Source: an uncultured Sutterella sp.
Lineage (GTDB): Bacteria; Pseudomonadota; Gammaproteobacteria; Burkholderiales; Burkholderiaceae_F
Direction of reading: 5' to 3'
Length of the DNA: 7,379 nucleotides
NCBI GenBank assembly: GCA_900754475.1
Contig: CAAECY010000026.1
Coordinates: 1 to 7,379 of the forward strand
Shown here: piece after piece, positions 1 through 5,946 of the stretch
Numbering within the stretch: the first letter of the stretch is position 1
How the letters are laid out: each line of letters opens with the position of its first letter
The notes under the pieces: generated by a model
Told to the model about the DNA's origin: nothing
Databases searched by the model: none
Seen by the model: the letters and a program-made list of their open reading frames with translations, nothing else
Translations under genes and position numbers: made by a program

Positions 1-1464
1 CTTGAAACCGCCCGCAACCCCTACGGCTTCATCGGCGGTATCGACGATCACTGCTTCGAAGAAGAGTACCTCCGCGAGCTCATTCGCGAGGTCGACCCGA
101 AGCGCGCCGACGCGAAGCGCCCCTTCCGCTTGGCCGTCATTCAGCTCGGCACCTACGACGGCACGATCTACAACGCCCGTCAGGTGGTGGACCGTATCGG
201 CCACTTGTGCGACTACATTCTCTTTGACTCCGCTTGGGTCGGGTACGAACAGTTCATCCCGATGATGAAGGACTGCTCGCCGCTTCTCCTTGAGCTCGGG
301 CCCGAAGATCCCGGCATCATCGTGACGCATTCGGTGCACAAGCAGCAGGCGGGCTTCTCGCAGACGTCGCAAATTCACAAGAAGGACTCGCACATCAAGG
401 GCCAGCGCCGCTACTGCCCGCACAAGCGTTTCAACAACGCCTTCATGATGCACGCGTCGACGAGCCCCTTCTATCCGCTCTTTGCGGCCCTGGACGTCAA
501 CGCCAAGATGCACGAAGGCGAATCGGGTCGTCGTCTCTGGGACGACTGCGTCAAGGTGACGATCGAAGCGCGCAAACAGATTCTTCGCAACTGCAAGTAC
601 ATCCTTCCCTTCATCCCGAAGGAAGTCGACGGCCTCAAGTGGCAGGATCACCCGACGGGGAAGATCGCTTCGGACCTGCGCTTTTTCGCCTTCGAGCCGG
701 GCGCCTCGTGGCACAGCTTCGAGGGCTACGGCCCGAAGCAGTACTTCGTCGACCCGTGCAAGCTCCTCCTCACGACCCCCGGGATCCGTGCGGAAACGGG
801 CGAATACGACGACTTCGGCGTCCCCGCGACGATTTTGGCGAACTACCTCCGTGAAAACGGGATCGTTCCCGAGAAGTGCGACTTGAATTCGATCCTTTTC
901 CTGATGACGCCCGCCGCGGACCTCGCGAAGACCGAGCACCTCGTCTCGCAGATCCGTCGCTTCGAGCGGCTCCTCGATGCGGACGCACCCCTTTCCGAGG
1001 TGCTCCCGTCGCTTTACGCCGCGCACGAAGAGCGCTACCGCGGCTACACCATCCGCCGACTCTGTCAGGAAATGCACGACTTCTGCCGTGCGACGAACCT
1101 CAAGGGGCTTCAGAAGGCGATGTTCCGCCGCGCGCACTTCCCCGAGCGGGCTCTCCTGCCGCAGGCGGCGCACTACGAGTTCATCCGCGGGAACGCCGAA
1201 CTCGTGCCTCTTGAAAAGGCCGCGGGGCGCATCGCCGTCGAAGGGGCGCTCCCCTATCCGCCGGGGGTCCTTTGCGTCGTTCCGGGCGAAGTCTGGGGCG
1301 GGGCCGTGCTCGACTATTTCCTTGCGTTCGAAGAGAACATCAACCGGTTCCCGGGCTTCTCGATCGAACTCCAGGGCGTCTACGTCGAAAAGGACGCCGA
1401 CGGCCGCAAGCGTGCCTACGGGTACGTGCTCACGGAAGAGCGCGCGAAGGAGCTGCTCGGCTGA
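1..1464 (+). CDS. speF: Ornithine decarboxylase, PLP-dependent, C-terminal part (5' end outside window)
   Basis: This enzyme decarboxylates ornithine to putrescine in the cytoplasm. The frame is open from base 1 without a plausible start, so 487 residues are visible; the E. coli enzymes have a little over 700, so roughly the first 240 are missing. The motif SVHKQQAGFSQ carries the PLP Schiff-base lysine (fragment residue 114). LFDSAW around residue 76 holds the aspartate expected to contact the PLP ring nitrogen. Further fold-type I decarboxylase blocks are FVDPCKLLLTTPG, ENGIVPEKCDLNSILF and YPPGVLCVVPGEVWGG. From memory these resemble SpeF/SpeC more than the lysine (CadA) or arginine (AdiA) enzymes. 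SpeF (inducible) and SpeC (biosynthetic) cannot be separated here. No putrescine/ornithine antiporter gene follows; a terminator comes 72 bases after the stop. The frame is intact. Confidence 0.93.
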   Translation, partial: LETARNPYGFIGGIDDHCFEEEYLRELIREVDPKRADAKRPFRLAVIQLGTYDGTIYNARQVVDRIGHLCDYILFDSAWVGYEQFIPMMKDCSPLLLELGPEDPGIIVTHSVHKQQAGFSQTSQIHKKDSHIKGQRRYCPHKRFNNAFMMHASTSPFYPLFAALDVNAKMHEGESGRRLWDDCVKVTIEARKQILRNCKYILPFIPKEVDGLKWQDHPTGKIASDLRFFAFEPGASWHSFEGYGPKQYFVDPCKLLLTTPGIRAETGEYDDFGVPATILANYLRENGIVPEKCDLNSILFLMTPAADLAKTEHLVSQIRRFERLLDADAPLSEVLPSLYAAHEERYRGYTIRRLCQEMHDFCRATNLKGLQKAMFRRAHFPERALLPQAAHYEFIRGNAELVPLEKAAGRIAVEGALPYPPGVLCVVPGEVWGGAVLDYFLAFEENINRFPGFSIELQGVYVEKDADGRKRAYGYVLTEERAKELLG

Positions 1465-1535
1465 GAAGCGACCGTGAAGGCAATCGGGTCGGCGTGAACT
1501 GATCCGAGTCGACACGACCGATACTCAACCCCCGC

Positions 1536-1577
1536 GACGGGGCTTTCCTCTTTTCGAGGAAGGCCCCGTCCGTTTTT
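1536..1577 (+). terminator. Rho-independent terminator after the ornithine decarboxylase gene
   Basis: A 15-bp stem (1536-1550 with 1556-1570, one G-U pair) closes a 5-base TTTTC loop and is followed by a five-T run at 1573-1577. This is a strong intrinsic terminator that separates the decarboxylase from the next gene. Confidence 0.9.
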
Positions 1578-1919
1578 CGGAACAGCCGTTCGACGAAAGG
1601 CCCTCGAACCGTCGGTCCTGCGGTTCGTCGGATTTCATCCGTCGTTCGAGTCCAATTCGTCGGGTTTTCAGTCCATTTGTCGACCGAAATCGTGGATTCG
1701 GAGGTTTTGCCGAGCCCGCCGCGAGTCGCCTCAAAGACTCGCGATTTCGTCCGACGAAAGGGAGGTCGAACAAGGGGCCGAGGGCCGAAACGAGCGGTAG
1801 AGTGTTCGAACGGACCGAGCAAACCGAAGCGCAACCGGCGCGCAAGCGGCGCTCATTCCGACGCCCCGACGGACCTCGGTTCCTCGAAAACCGAGAAAAA
1901 ATCCATTCGCCTCCCATTC
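1578..1919 (+). other. Gene-poor leader region upstream of the solute-binding protein
   Basis: About 340 bases hold no convincing gene. Open frames here encode Arg/Ser-rich, low-complexity products on both strands and one overlaps the terminator. Visible structure consists of an 8-bp inverted repeat at 1720-1743 (CGCGAGTC / GACTCGCG), a 7-bp hairpin at 1875-1895, and the 10-base direct repeat CGACGAAAGG at 1591-1600 and 1752-1761. The promoter of the downstream gene should lie here, but I found no sigma-70 hexamer pair good enough to mark. Confidence 0.5.
1875..1895 (+). promoter_or_regulatory. Small hairpin in the 5' leader of the solute-binding protein gene
   Basis: CTCGGTT (1875-1881) pairs perfectly with AACCGAG (1889-1895) across a 7-base loop. 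It is followed by six A residues (1896-1901) and lies about 25 bases before the ribosome-binding site. It could be a leader RNA structure or an operator dyad; there is no T-run for termination in the gene's direction. Confidence 0.35.
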
Positions 1920-1923
1920 AGGA
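1920..1923 (+). promoter_or_regulatory. Ribosome-binding site AGGA that decides the start of the solute-binding protein
   Basis: AGGA ends 8 bases before the ATG at 1932. It overlaps an earlier in-frame ATG at 1923, which has only pyrimidine-rich sequence upstream. Neighbouring genes have similar well-spaced purine motifs, so 1932 is preferred. Confidence 0.6.
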
Positions 1924-1931
1924 TGAAAACC

Positions 1932-2732
1932 ATGCTTCCCTTCACCGCCCGCCGCAACCTCCTCGCCGCCGCTGCGGCGCTCACGCTCCTCTCGGGGCTT
2001 CCCGCCGCGGCTTCGGCCGCCGATGCGGCCTCCGCCGAACCGCTCAAGGTCGGCACGAGCAGCACGTTCCCGCCCTTTGAATTCAAAGATTCCCAGACGG
2101 GCGAACTCGTCGGCTTCGAAGTCGACCTCGTTCGCGCGATCGGCGCCAAGATGGGCCGTCCCGTGGAGTTTCTCGACTTCAGCTTCGATGCGCTCCTTCC
2201 CGCCATCGTTTCGGGCTCGATCGACATGGGGGCCGCGGGCTTTGCGAAGACGCCCGAACGCCAGAAGCGCGTTCTCTTTTCAGACACCTTCTATCATTCG
2301 GGCCTCACCATCATCAAACGCAAGGGCGACACGCGCATCAACGGGATCGACGACCTGGTCGGCAAAACGATTTCCGTGCAGTTGGGCTCGATCAGCCACG
2401 AACGTGCGAAGCAGATCCCGAACGCCAAGGTGGTGACGTTCGACAGCGGCGCCGAAGCGATCCTCAACCTCACGACGGAAAATTCCGACGCCGTGATCAA
2501 TTCGCGCCCCTCGACCGACTACATGGTCGTGCAGCGCCCGTCGCTCGGCGAAAAGATCGAACGCCTGGAGCCGATCCGCAAGTCCGAAATGGGCATGGTC
2601 GTGCGCAAGGGGAACACCGAACTCATCGAAGCCGTCAACAAGGCGCTCGCCGAAGTGAAGGCGGACGGCACGTACGCGGCGCTCGAAAAGAAGTGGTTCG
2701 GCTACAACGATCCCGCCAACGGCGCGAAGTAA
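1932..2732 (+). CDS. Periplasmic amino-acid-type solute-binding protein of an ABC transporter (orphan)
   Basis: This 266-residue protein belongs to the family-3 extracellular solute-binding proteins (HisJ/GlnH/ArtJ type), which capture polar amino acids in the periplasm for an ABC importer. Residues 1-29 form a signal peptide: Arg-Arg, an Ala/Leu-rich core, and probable cleavage after ASA. Family blocks in order are STFPPFEF (44-51), GFEVDLVRAI (61-70), a segment with TPER near 107-110 whose arginine normally holds the ligand carboxylate, VQLGSISHE (149-157) and the C-terminal YAALEKKWFG. The aspartate that usually binds the ligand amino group, in the pattern DAVxxD, is replaced by Ser191 (DAVINS), so the ligand may be atypical. 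No permease or ATPase gene adjoins it; it ends at a convergent terminator. An in-frame ATG at 1923 is an alternative start adding three residues. Substrate is not assignable. Confidence 0.9.
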   Translation: MLPFTARRNLLAAAAALTLLSGLPAAASAADAASAEPLKVGTSSTFPPFEFKDSQTGELVGFEVDLVRAIGAKMGRPVEFLDFSFDALLPAIVSGSIDMGAAGFAKTPERQKRVLFSDTFYHSGLTIIKRKGDTRINGIDDLVGKTISVQLGSISHERAKQIPNAKVVTFDSGAEAILNLTTENSDAVINSRPSTDYMVVQRPSLGEKIERLEPIRKSEMGMVVRKGNTELIEAVNKALAEVKADGTYAALEKKWFGYNDPANGAK

Positions 2733-2812
2733 GCACACGCTCTCGCGACAACGCCCGAACATCGGAGAGGCACCCGAAAACGGGCTGAGGTCCCGGCGAG
2801 AGCAGTCGAAAC

Positions 2813-2848
2813 AAAGCCCGGTCGTCCGCAGAGGTCGACCGGGCTTTT
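2813..2848. terminator. Bidirectional terminator between convergent genes
   Basis: A perfect 12-bp inverted repeat (2813-2824 with 2836-2847, AAAGCCCGGTCG / CGACCGGGCTTT) has an 11-base loop and a T-run at 2845-2848 on the + strand. On the minus strand it ends in CTTTGTTT. It lies 80 bases after the solute-binding protein stop and 51 bases after the thioredoxin stop, so it can serve both. A second, weaker minus-strand hairpin (GGGGC/GCCCC, about 2878-2892) lies directly beyond the thioredoxin stop. Confidence 0.85.
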
Positions 2849-2898
2849 CTCCGCCCTCGGATGGGGAGGAAGGGAAAGGGGCGCGAGGCCCCCTACTC

Positions 2899-3315
2899 TC
2901 ACTTCTTCGCAGCGGCTTCGGCCTTTTCCTTTTCGGCCGCTTCGATGAGGATGTCGGCGCGTTCGCGCAGGGTCGCTTCGTCGAGCGCCCCGGTGTGGAC
3001 CCAGATCGGTTCGCCGTGCACGTCGTAGAACATCTGCGTGGGCATCGAGGTGACGAGGTACTTGTCGTCGATCCCGGGATACTTGTCGATGTCGACCGTG
3101 ACGAAGGCGGCGCGGTCGCCGTAGTCCTTCTGGAGCTTCTTCATGAGCGCTTCCATTTCGGGGCAGCTCGCGCACCATTCGGCGCCGAAGTCGACGACCG
3201 TGACCTTGCCCTTGACGGGGAAGGGTTCGACCCAGTCGGCGGCGAAAACGTTCGCGGAAAGACCCGCAAGGAGGGCGGCACCCGCGAGGGCGCCGATCAT
3301 CTGACGACGAAACAT
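2899..3315 (-). CDS. Secreted thioredoxin-fold protein with WCASC active site
   Basis: This 138-residue thioredoxin-family oxidoreductase is predicted to be periplasmic. It starts with FRR and a hydrophobic core; signal cleavage is likely after FA at residue 25. The redox motif is WCASCPEM (Cys48, Cys51) after VVDFGAE, and the cis-proline is in SMPT (Pro92). TVDIDKYP and a final helix complete a compact fold without the insertions of DsbA or TlpA. The tail from about residue 122 is almost entirely Ala, Glu and Lys. A GAGGAG ribosome-binding site lies 9 bases before the ATG. It is the last gene of the minus-strand set, 81 bases after the ATPase; that gap holds a 6-bp hairpin (3353-3372) but no terminator. 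A disulfide reductase role for the neighbouring Cys-containing proteins is inference; the partner protein is unknown. Confidence 0.88.
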   Translation of the reverse strand: MFRRQMIGALAGAALLAGLSANVFAADWVEPFPVKGKVTVVDFGAEWCASCPEMEALMKKLQKDYGDRAAFVTVDIDKYPGIDDKYLVTSMPTQMFYDVHGEPIWVHTGALDEATLRERADILIEAAEKEKAEAAAKK

Positions 3316-3396
3316 AGGAAAGTTCTCCTCTTATCGGAAAAGTGGTGTCGCAGCCGACGCGTGGCGGTCGGCCGCGAAAGAGTGGTTGGTCGGGTT

Positions 3397-4086
3397 TCAG
3401 CGGGCTCGTTCCGTAAGCACCCCTTGCGTCATGTCGTAGAGGCGGTTCGAAACGTCGAGGCTCGTCGAATCGTGGGTCACCATCAGTACGCCCGTCCCCG
3501 CATCGGCAAGCTTGCGGAAAATCCGCACGACCCCTTCGGCGGACTCGGTGTCGAGGCTCGACGTGGGTTCGTCGGCGACAATGAGGCGCGGTTCGTTCAT
3601 GAGCGCCCGCGCGATCGCGACGCGCCGCAGTTCCCCGCCCGAGAGCGCGCTCGGGTACTGGTTCGCGAGGTCTTTGAGACCGACGGACTCAAGAAGCTCC
3701 AGCGCCCGCCCTTCGGGCTCGGGCCCGCGCGACGCGAGGTACCAGGGAAGCCGCACGTTGTCGAGCACCGTGAGAGTGGAAAGAACGCCGGCCCCTTGCG
3801 GGACGTAGCCCACGGCGCGGTTGCGAAGCTCCGACGCTCCCCGGTCTTCAAGGCCTTCCAAGGGGCGGTCGACAAGGGTCACGCTCCCTTCGGTCGGGCG
3901 CAGGAGGCCCACCAAGATGTTAAGGAGCGTCGACTTACCCGAACCCGAACGCCCGAGAAGCGTCACGAGTTCGCCCGAGCGCACCGTGAGGTTCGCGTGG
4001 CGTAGCGCCCAGAAGGGGCGGCCGCCGCGTTCGTAGCGTTTGCCGACGTCGCGGGCGTCGATCAGAATCGTTTCGTTTTCGCTCAT
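3397..4086 (-). CDS. ABC transporter ATP-binding protein, LolD/MacB type
   Basis: This 229-residue cytoplasmic ATPase would power the permease encoded just upstream. All catalytic elements are present: Walker A GRSGSGKST (45-53), Q-loop glutamine 97 in YVPQ, signature LSGGE (148-152), Walker B LIVADEP (168-174) and the switch histidine 205 in MVTHD. Length and sequence fit the LolD/MacB/FtsE class, which works with FtsX-type permeases and usually couples ATP hydrolysis to events across the inner membrane rather than to simple import. The ATG at 4086 is chosen because it follows the permease stop by one base and has AAGGGG upstream; translation is probably coupled. An upstream in-frame extension to 4158 would run into the permease gene and looks non-native. 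It should not be named lolD: no LolC/E lipoprotein system is present. Confidence 0.93.
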   Translation of the reverse strand: MSENETILIDARDVGKRYERGGRPFWALRHANLTVRSGELVTLLGRSGSGKSTLLNILVGLLRPTEGSVTLVDRPLEGLEDRGASELRNRAVGYVPQGAGVLSTLTVLDNVRLPWYLASRGPEPEGRALELLESVGLKDLANQYPSALSGGELRRVAIARALMNEPRLIVADEPTSSLDTESAEGVVRIFRKLADAGTGVLMVTHDSTSLDVSNRLYDMTQGVLTERAR

Positions 4087-4087
4087 C

Positions 4088-5287
4088 TCATTCCCCTTCG
4101 CGAAGCGACGTGTAGATGTCCTTGCGCCCGATGCGCCAGGCCGTAGGCAGGGTCGCAAGGGGGCACGTCACAAGGCCCGCCACCGCAGACGTCACGACCG
4201 TTCCCCAGAAGGCGCCCGAAGCGGGCGAGAGGTAGGGTAGCCCGATCGCCTTCGCGATCGACACCGAGAAGACTTCGAGGAAGAGCCACCCGAAGAGCAT
4301 CCCGACCACGGTACCCGCGAGACTCATGAGGAAGGATTCCGTCATGACGATCGCGATCACCTTCGATTTCGACGCCCCCAGGGCGCGCAGGGTCGCGAAT
4401 TCCTTCTGTCGCTCGTTGAACGCGAAGAAGAAAACGACGAACATCACGAGCGCGGCCACGAGCCACACGCCCGCGGCGGCGGAATACATGACGGTGACGA
4501 TGTTCTGAAGTTTCGCCGACGTGTCGCTCATCATGTTCGAAGCGAAAACGAAGTTGACGTTCGCCTTGAGACCCATGCGGTCGAGCACTTCGTCGGAAAT
4601 GGAAATCGGATCGACCCCGGGTTTGACGCGCACGAGAATCGAGGAGTACGCATTGTCGACTTTGTCCCCCATGTCGGGCGAAGCAAGGTGCGCGATGCGG
4701 CGCGCGGCCTCCATGCTCATGAAGACCGACGAGTCGAAGCCCATGCCCGAGGGCTCCAAGCGCCCCACGATCGTGAACTTCTGGTTGTAGAACATGATTT
4801 CCGAACCGATCTCGCCGAAGATGTAGTCGCCGACGATCACTTCGTTGCCGGTCAAGGGGCGGTCGACCGCCTTGCGAAGCCACGGCTCCACGACGAAGTC
4901 CGTCGACTGATCGATCCCGATCAACTGCACCTTCACCGTGCAGCACTGCGCGTCCAAGGACGAAATAAAGAGCTGGCCCGAGGCTTGCGCGACGGTCGGG
5001 ATGTCTTTCACGACGTCAAGGACCGACTCGTCGATATAAAAGGTCGAGGGTTCGGCGCGCAGCAGGACGCTTTCCATTTTCTTCCCGGAGCCCTGCGGCA
5101 CGACGAGAAGGTCCGCACCCATGCGGGCGGAAAGCGAGGAGATGCCCGATTGCAGATTCGCCGAAATCATCGAGCCCGCAAAGAGCATGAAGGCAAAAAT
5201 CGCCACGACGAGCGCGAGGCTGAGCGATCGGAAGGGTTTCTGGGCGAGGTTCGCCGAGGCGATTCGCCGGGTGGATAGAGGCAACAT
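4088..5287 (-). CDS. ABC transporter permease, FtsX/MacB family
   Basis: This 399-residue inner-membrane protein has FtsX-family architecture. One transmembrane helix lies near residues 22-44, a large periplasmic domain spans about 45-265, and three helices follow near 267-290, 311-340 and 358-382. The cytoplasmic segment NERQKEFATLRALGA (291-305) is the coupling element that contacts the ATPase. Conserved pieces of the periplasmic domain are GADLLVVPQGS (57-67) and IVGDYIFGEIG (151-161). An adjacent cysteine pair, Cys115-Cys116, sits in DAQCC in the same domain. The ATG at 5287 is preferred over an earlier TTG (5332) because it has GGAG 10 bases upstream and starts right before the first helix. 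Such permeases act in lipoprotein release, peptide or antibiotic efflux, or signalling; the substrate here is unknown. A single permease gene suggests a homodimer. Confidence 0.92.
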   Translation of the reverse strand: MLPLSTRRIASANLAQKPFRSLSLALVVAIFAFMLFAGSMISANLQSGISSLSARMGADLLVVPQGSGKKMESVLLRAEPSTFYIDESVLDVVKDIPTVAQASGQLFISSLDAQCCTVKVQLIGIDQSTDFVVEPWLRKAVDRPLTGNEVIVGDYIFGEIGSEIMFYNQKFTIVGRLEPSGMGFDSSVFMSMEAARRIAHLASPDMGDKVDNAYSSILVRVKPGVDPISISDEVLDRMGLKANVNFVFASNMMSDTSAKLQNIVTVMYSAAAGVWLVAALVMFVVFFFAFNERQKEFATLRALGASKSKVIAIVMTESFLMSLAGTVVGMLFGWLFLEVFSVSIAKAIGLPYLSPASGAFWGTVVTSAVAGLVTCPLATLPTAWRIGRKDIYTSLREGE

Positions 5288-5406
5288 GAAGGTGCGACTC
5301 CGAATATCCGGTGGGAAAACCGAGCGAGGCAAGAGACCGCGAGAATCGGGAGGGCGACCGTCGGTCGATCAACCGAACGGTTCGACCGCTCCCCCTGTTT
5401 CACAAC

Positions 5407-5442
5407 CTCGGAAGGCCGCGCGGTCGTCGCGGGCCTTCCGAG
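5407..5442 (-). other. Intercistronic hairpin between the DUF4418 gene and the permease
   Basis: A perfect 11-bp inverted repeat (CTCGGAAGGCC at 5407-5417, GGCCTTCCGAG at 5432-5442, 14-base loop) begins 16 bases after the DUF4418 stop. On the minus strand it is followed by GTTGTGAAAC rather than a T-run, so it is a poor intrinsic terminator. It may be a processing or mRNA-protecting structure, leaving the permease transcribed by read-through. The remaining leader (5288-5406) shows no other clear signal. Confidence 0.55.
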
Positions 5443-5458
5443 CGTTGATCGGCGTCGA

Positions 5459-5845
5459 TCAGCGACGGCGCGAGAGTCGCCAGAAGTCCGCAAGCGCAAC
5501 AAGCGCAAGCACCGCACCCGCGATCACGAGGGCGCCTTCCGTCGTCGTGTGGCACTTCATGAGGGGATTCGGGCAGGGGCCGATCACGACCGTCGCAAGA
5601 GCAATGATGAGAAGGCCCAGGACCACGTTCGCGATCTGAAGACCCATCGCAACGCCGCGCTCGGCAAACTGAATGAAGACGCCCAAAAGAGCGACGCAGG
5701 CCGCCGCCGACGCGACGGCTCGCGTCATCCAGATGCACTTCATCGGGGGCGTGGCCATGCAATGCGGCAGCCACATAAGCGCGGCAAAGGCCGTGAGCGC
5801 ACCCAGAACGAGCATGAGAAGGCCGGAGAAGAATGCGGGTTTCAT
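5459..5845 (-). CDS. DUF4418-type small integral membrane protein with paired Cys motifs
   Basis: This 128-residue inner-membrane protein has no assigned function. Four hydrophobic segments are visible near residues 5-26, 42-60, 66-90 and 103-121, with a basic C-terminal tail (RLSRRR). Two matching loops carry cysteines: PHCMATPPMKC after the first helix (Cys29, Cys37) and GPCPNPLMKCH after the third (Cys91, Cys98). The protein therefore reads as two repeats of helix, cysteine loop, helix. I recognise this as the DUF4418 pattern from memory, not from a search. The tail is basic, so the even number of helices puts both ends inside and the cysteine loops in the periplasm. The start has AAGGAA 8 bases upstream. 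It precedes the ABC permease, ATPase and thioredoxin genes and probably belongs with them. Cys/Met/His-rich loops could bind a soft metal or exchange disulfides; that is inference. Confidence 0.8.
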   Translation of the reverse strand: MKPAFFSGLLMLVLGALTAFAALMWLPHCMATPPMKCIWMTRAVASAAACVALLGVFIQFAERGVAMGLQIANVVLGLLIIALATVVIGPCPNPLMKCHTTTEGALVIAGAVLALVALADFWRLSRRR

Positions 5846-5885
5846 GGGAAAAATTCCTTTTTGGTCGTAAGGGAAGGGGTCTTGG

Positions 5886-5920
5886 AAAAAAGGGACGCGT
5901 CCCTCGGCACGTCCCCTTTT
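5886..5920 (-). terminator. Terminator-like hairpin after the rhodanese gene
   Basis: On the minus strand, AAAAGGGGACG (5920-5910) can pair with CGTCCC plus the following T-run (5897-5886), with one bulged G and a 12-base loop. The run of six T at 5891-5886 fits an intrinsic terminator. It lies 26 bases after the rhodanese stop and only 40 bases before the DUF4418 start, so complete termination would leave little room for a new promoter; partial read-through is likely. The 3' arm is also part of a perfect 12-base palindrome, GGGACGCGTCCC (5892-5903). Confidence 0.7.
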
Positions 5921-5946
5921 CGGGAAAAACTGCGGCTTCGTGCGGC

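Noticed and set aside
1525..1917. Minus-strand open frames in the leader region (1430-1834, 1525-1917)
   Set aside because: They run through the terminator or the decarboxylase end, have Arg/Ser-rich low-complexity products and no ribosome-binding site.
1677..1922. N-terminal extension of the solute-binding protein from a TTG at 1677
   Set aside because: The extension is basic and low complexity and would bury the signal peptide 80 or more residues inside the protein. The ATG at 1932 has a proper AGGA site.
2995..4005. 336-codon open frame on the + strand opposite the thioredoxin and ATPase genes
   Set aside because: It is antisense to two genes with complete family motifs, crosses their intergenic gap, and its product is Arg/Glu/Val-rich with no recognisable domain; it is a product of high GC content.
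4083..4946. 287-codon minus-strand open frame within the permease gene
   Set aside because: It is out of frame with the permease, whose helices and coupling motif are intact. The product is Arg/His-rich with no domain.
3397..5287. Naming the ATPase and permease LolD and LolC/E, or MacB
   Set aside because: There is only one permease, no separate LolC/LolE pair and no MacA-like periplasmic partner; ATPase and permease are separate rather than fused as in MacB. The context points to a different, unnamed system.
5688..5870. Possible + strand small gene opposite DUF4418
   Set aside because: Antisense to a gene with four clear membrane segments and conserved cysteine loops; the frame has no recognisable content.
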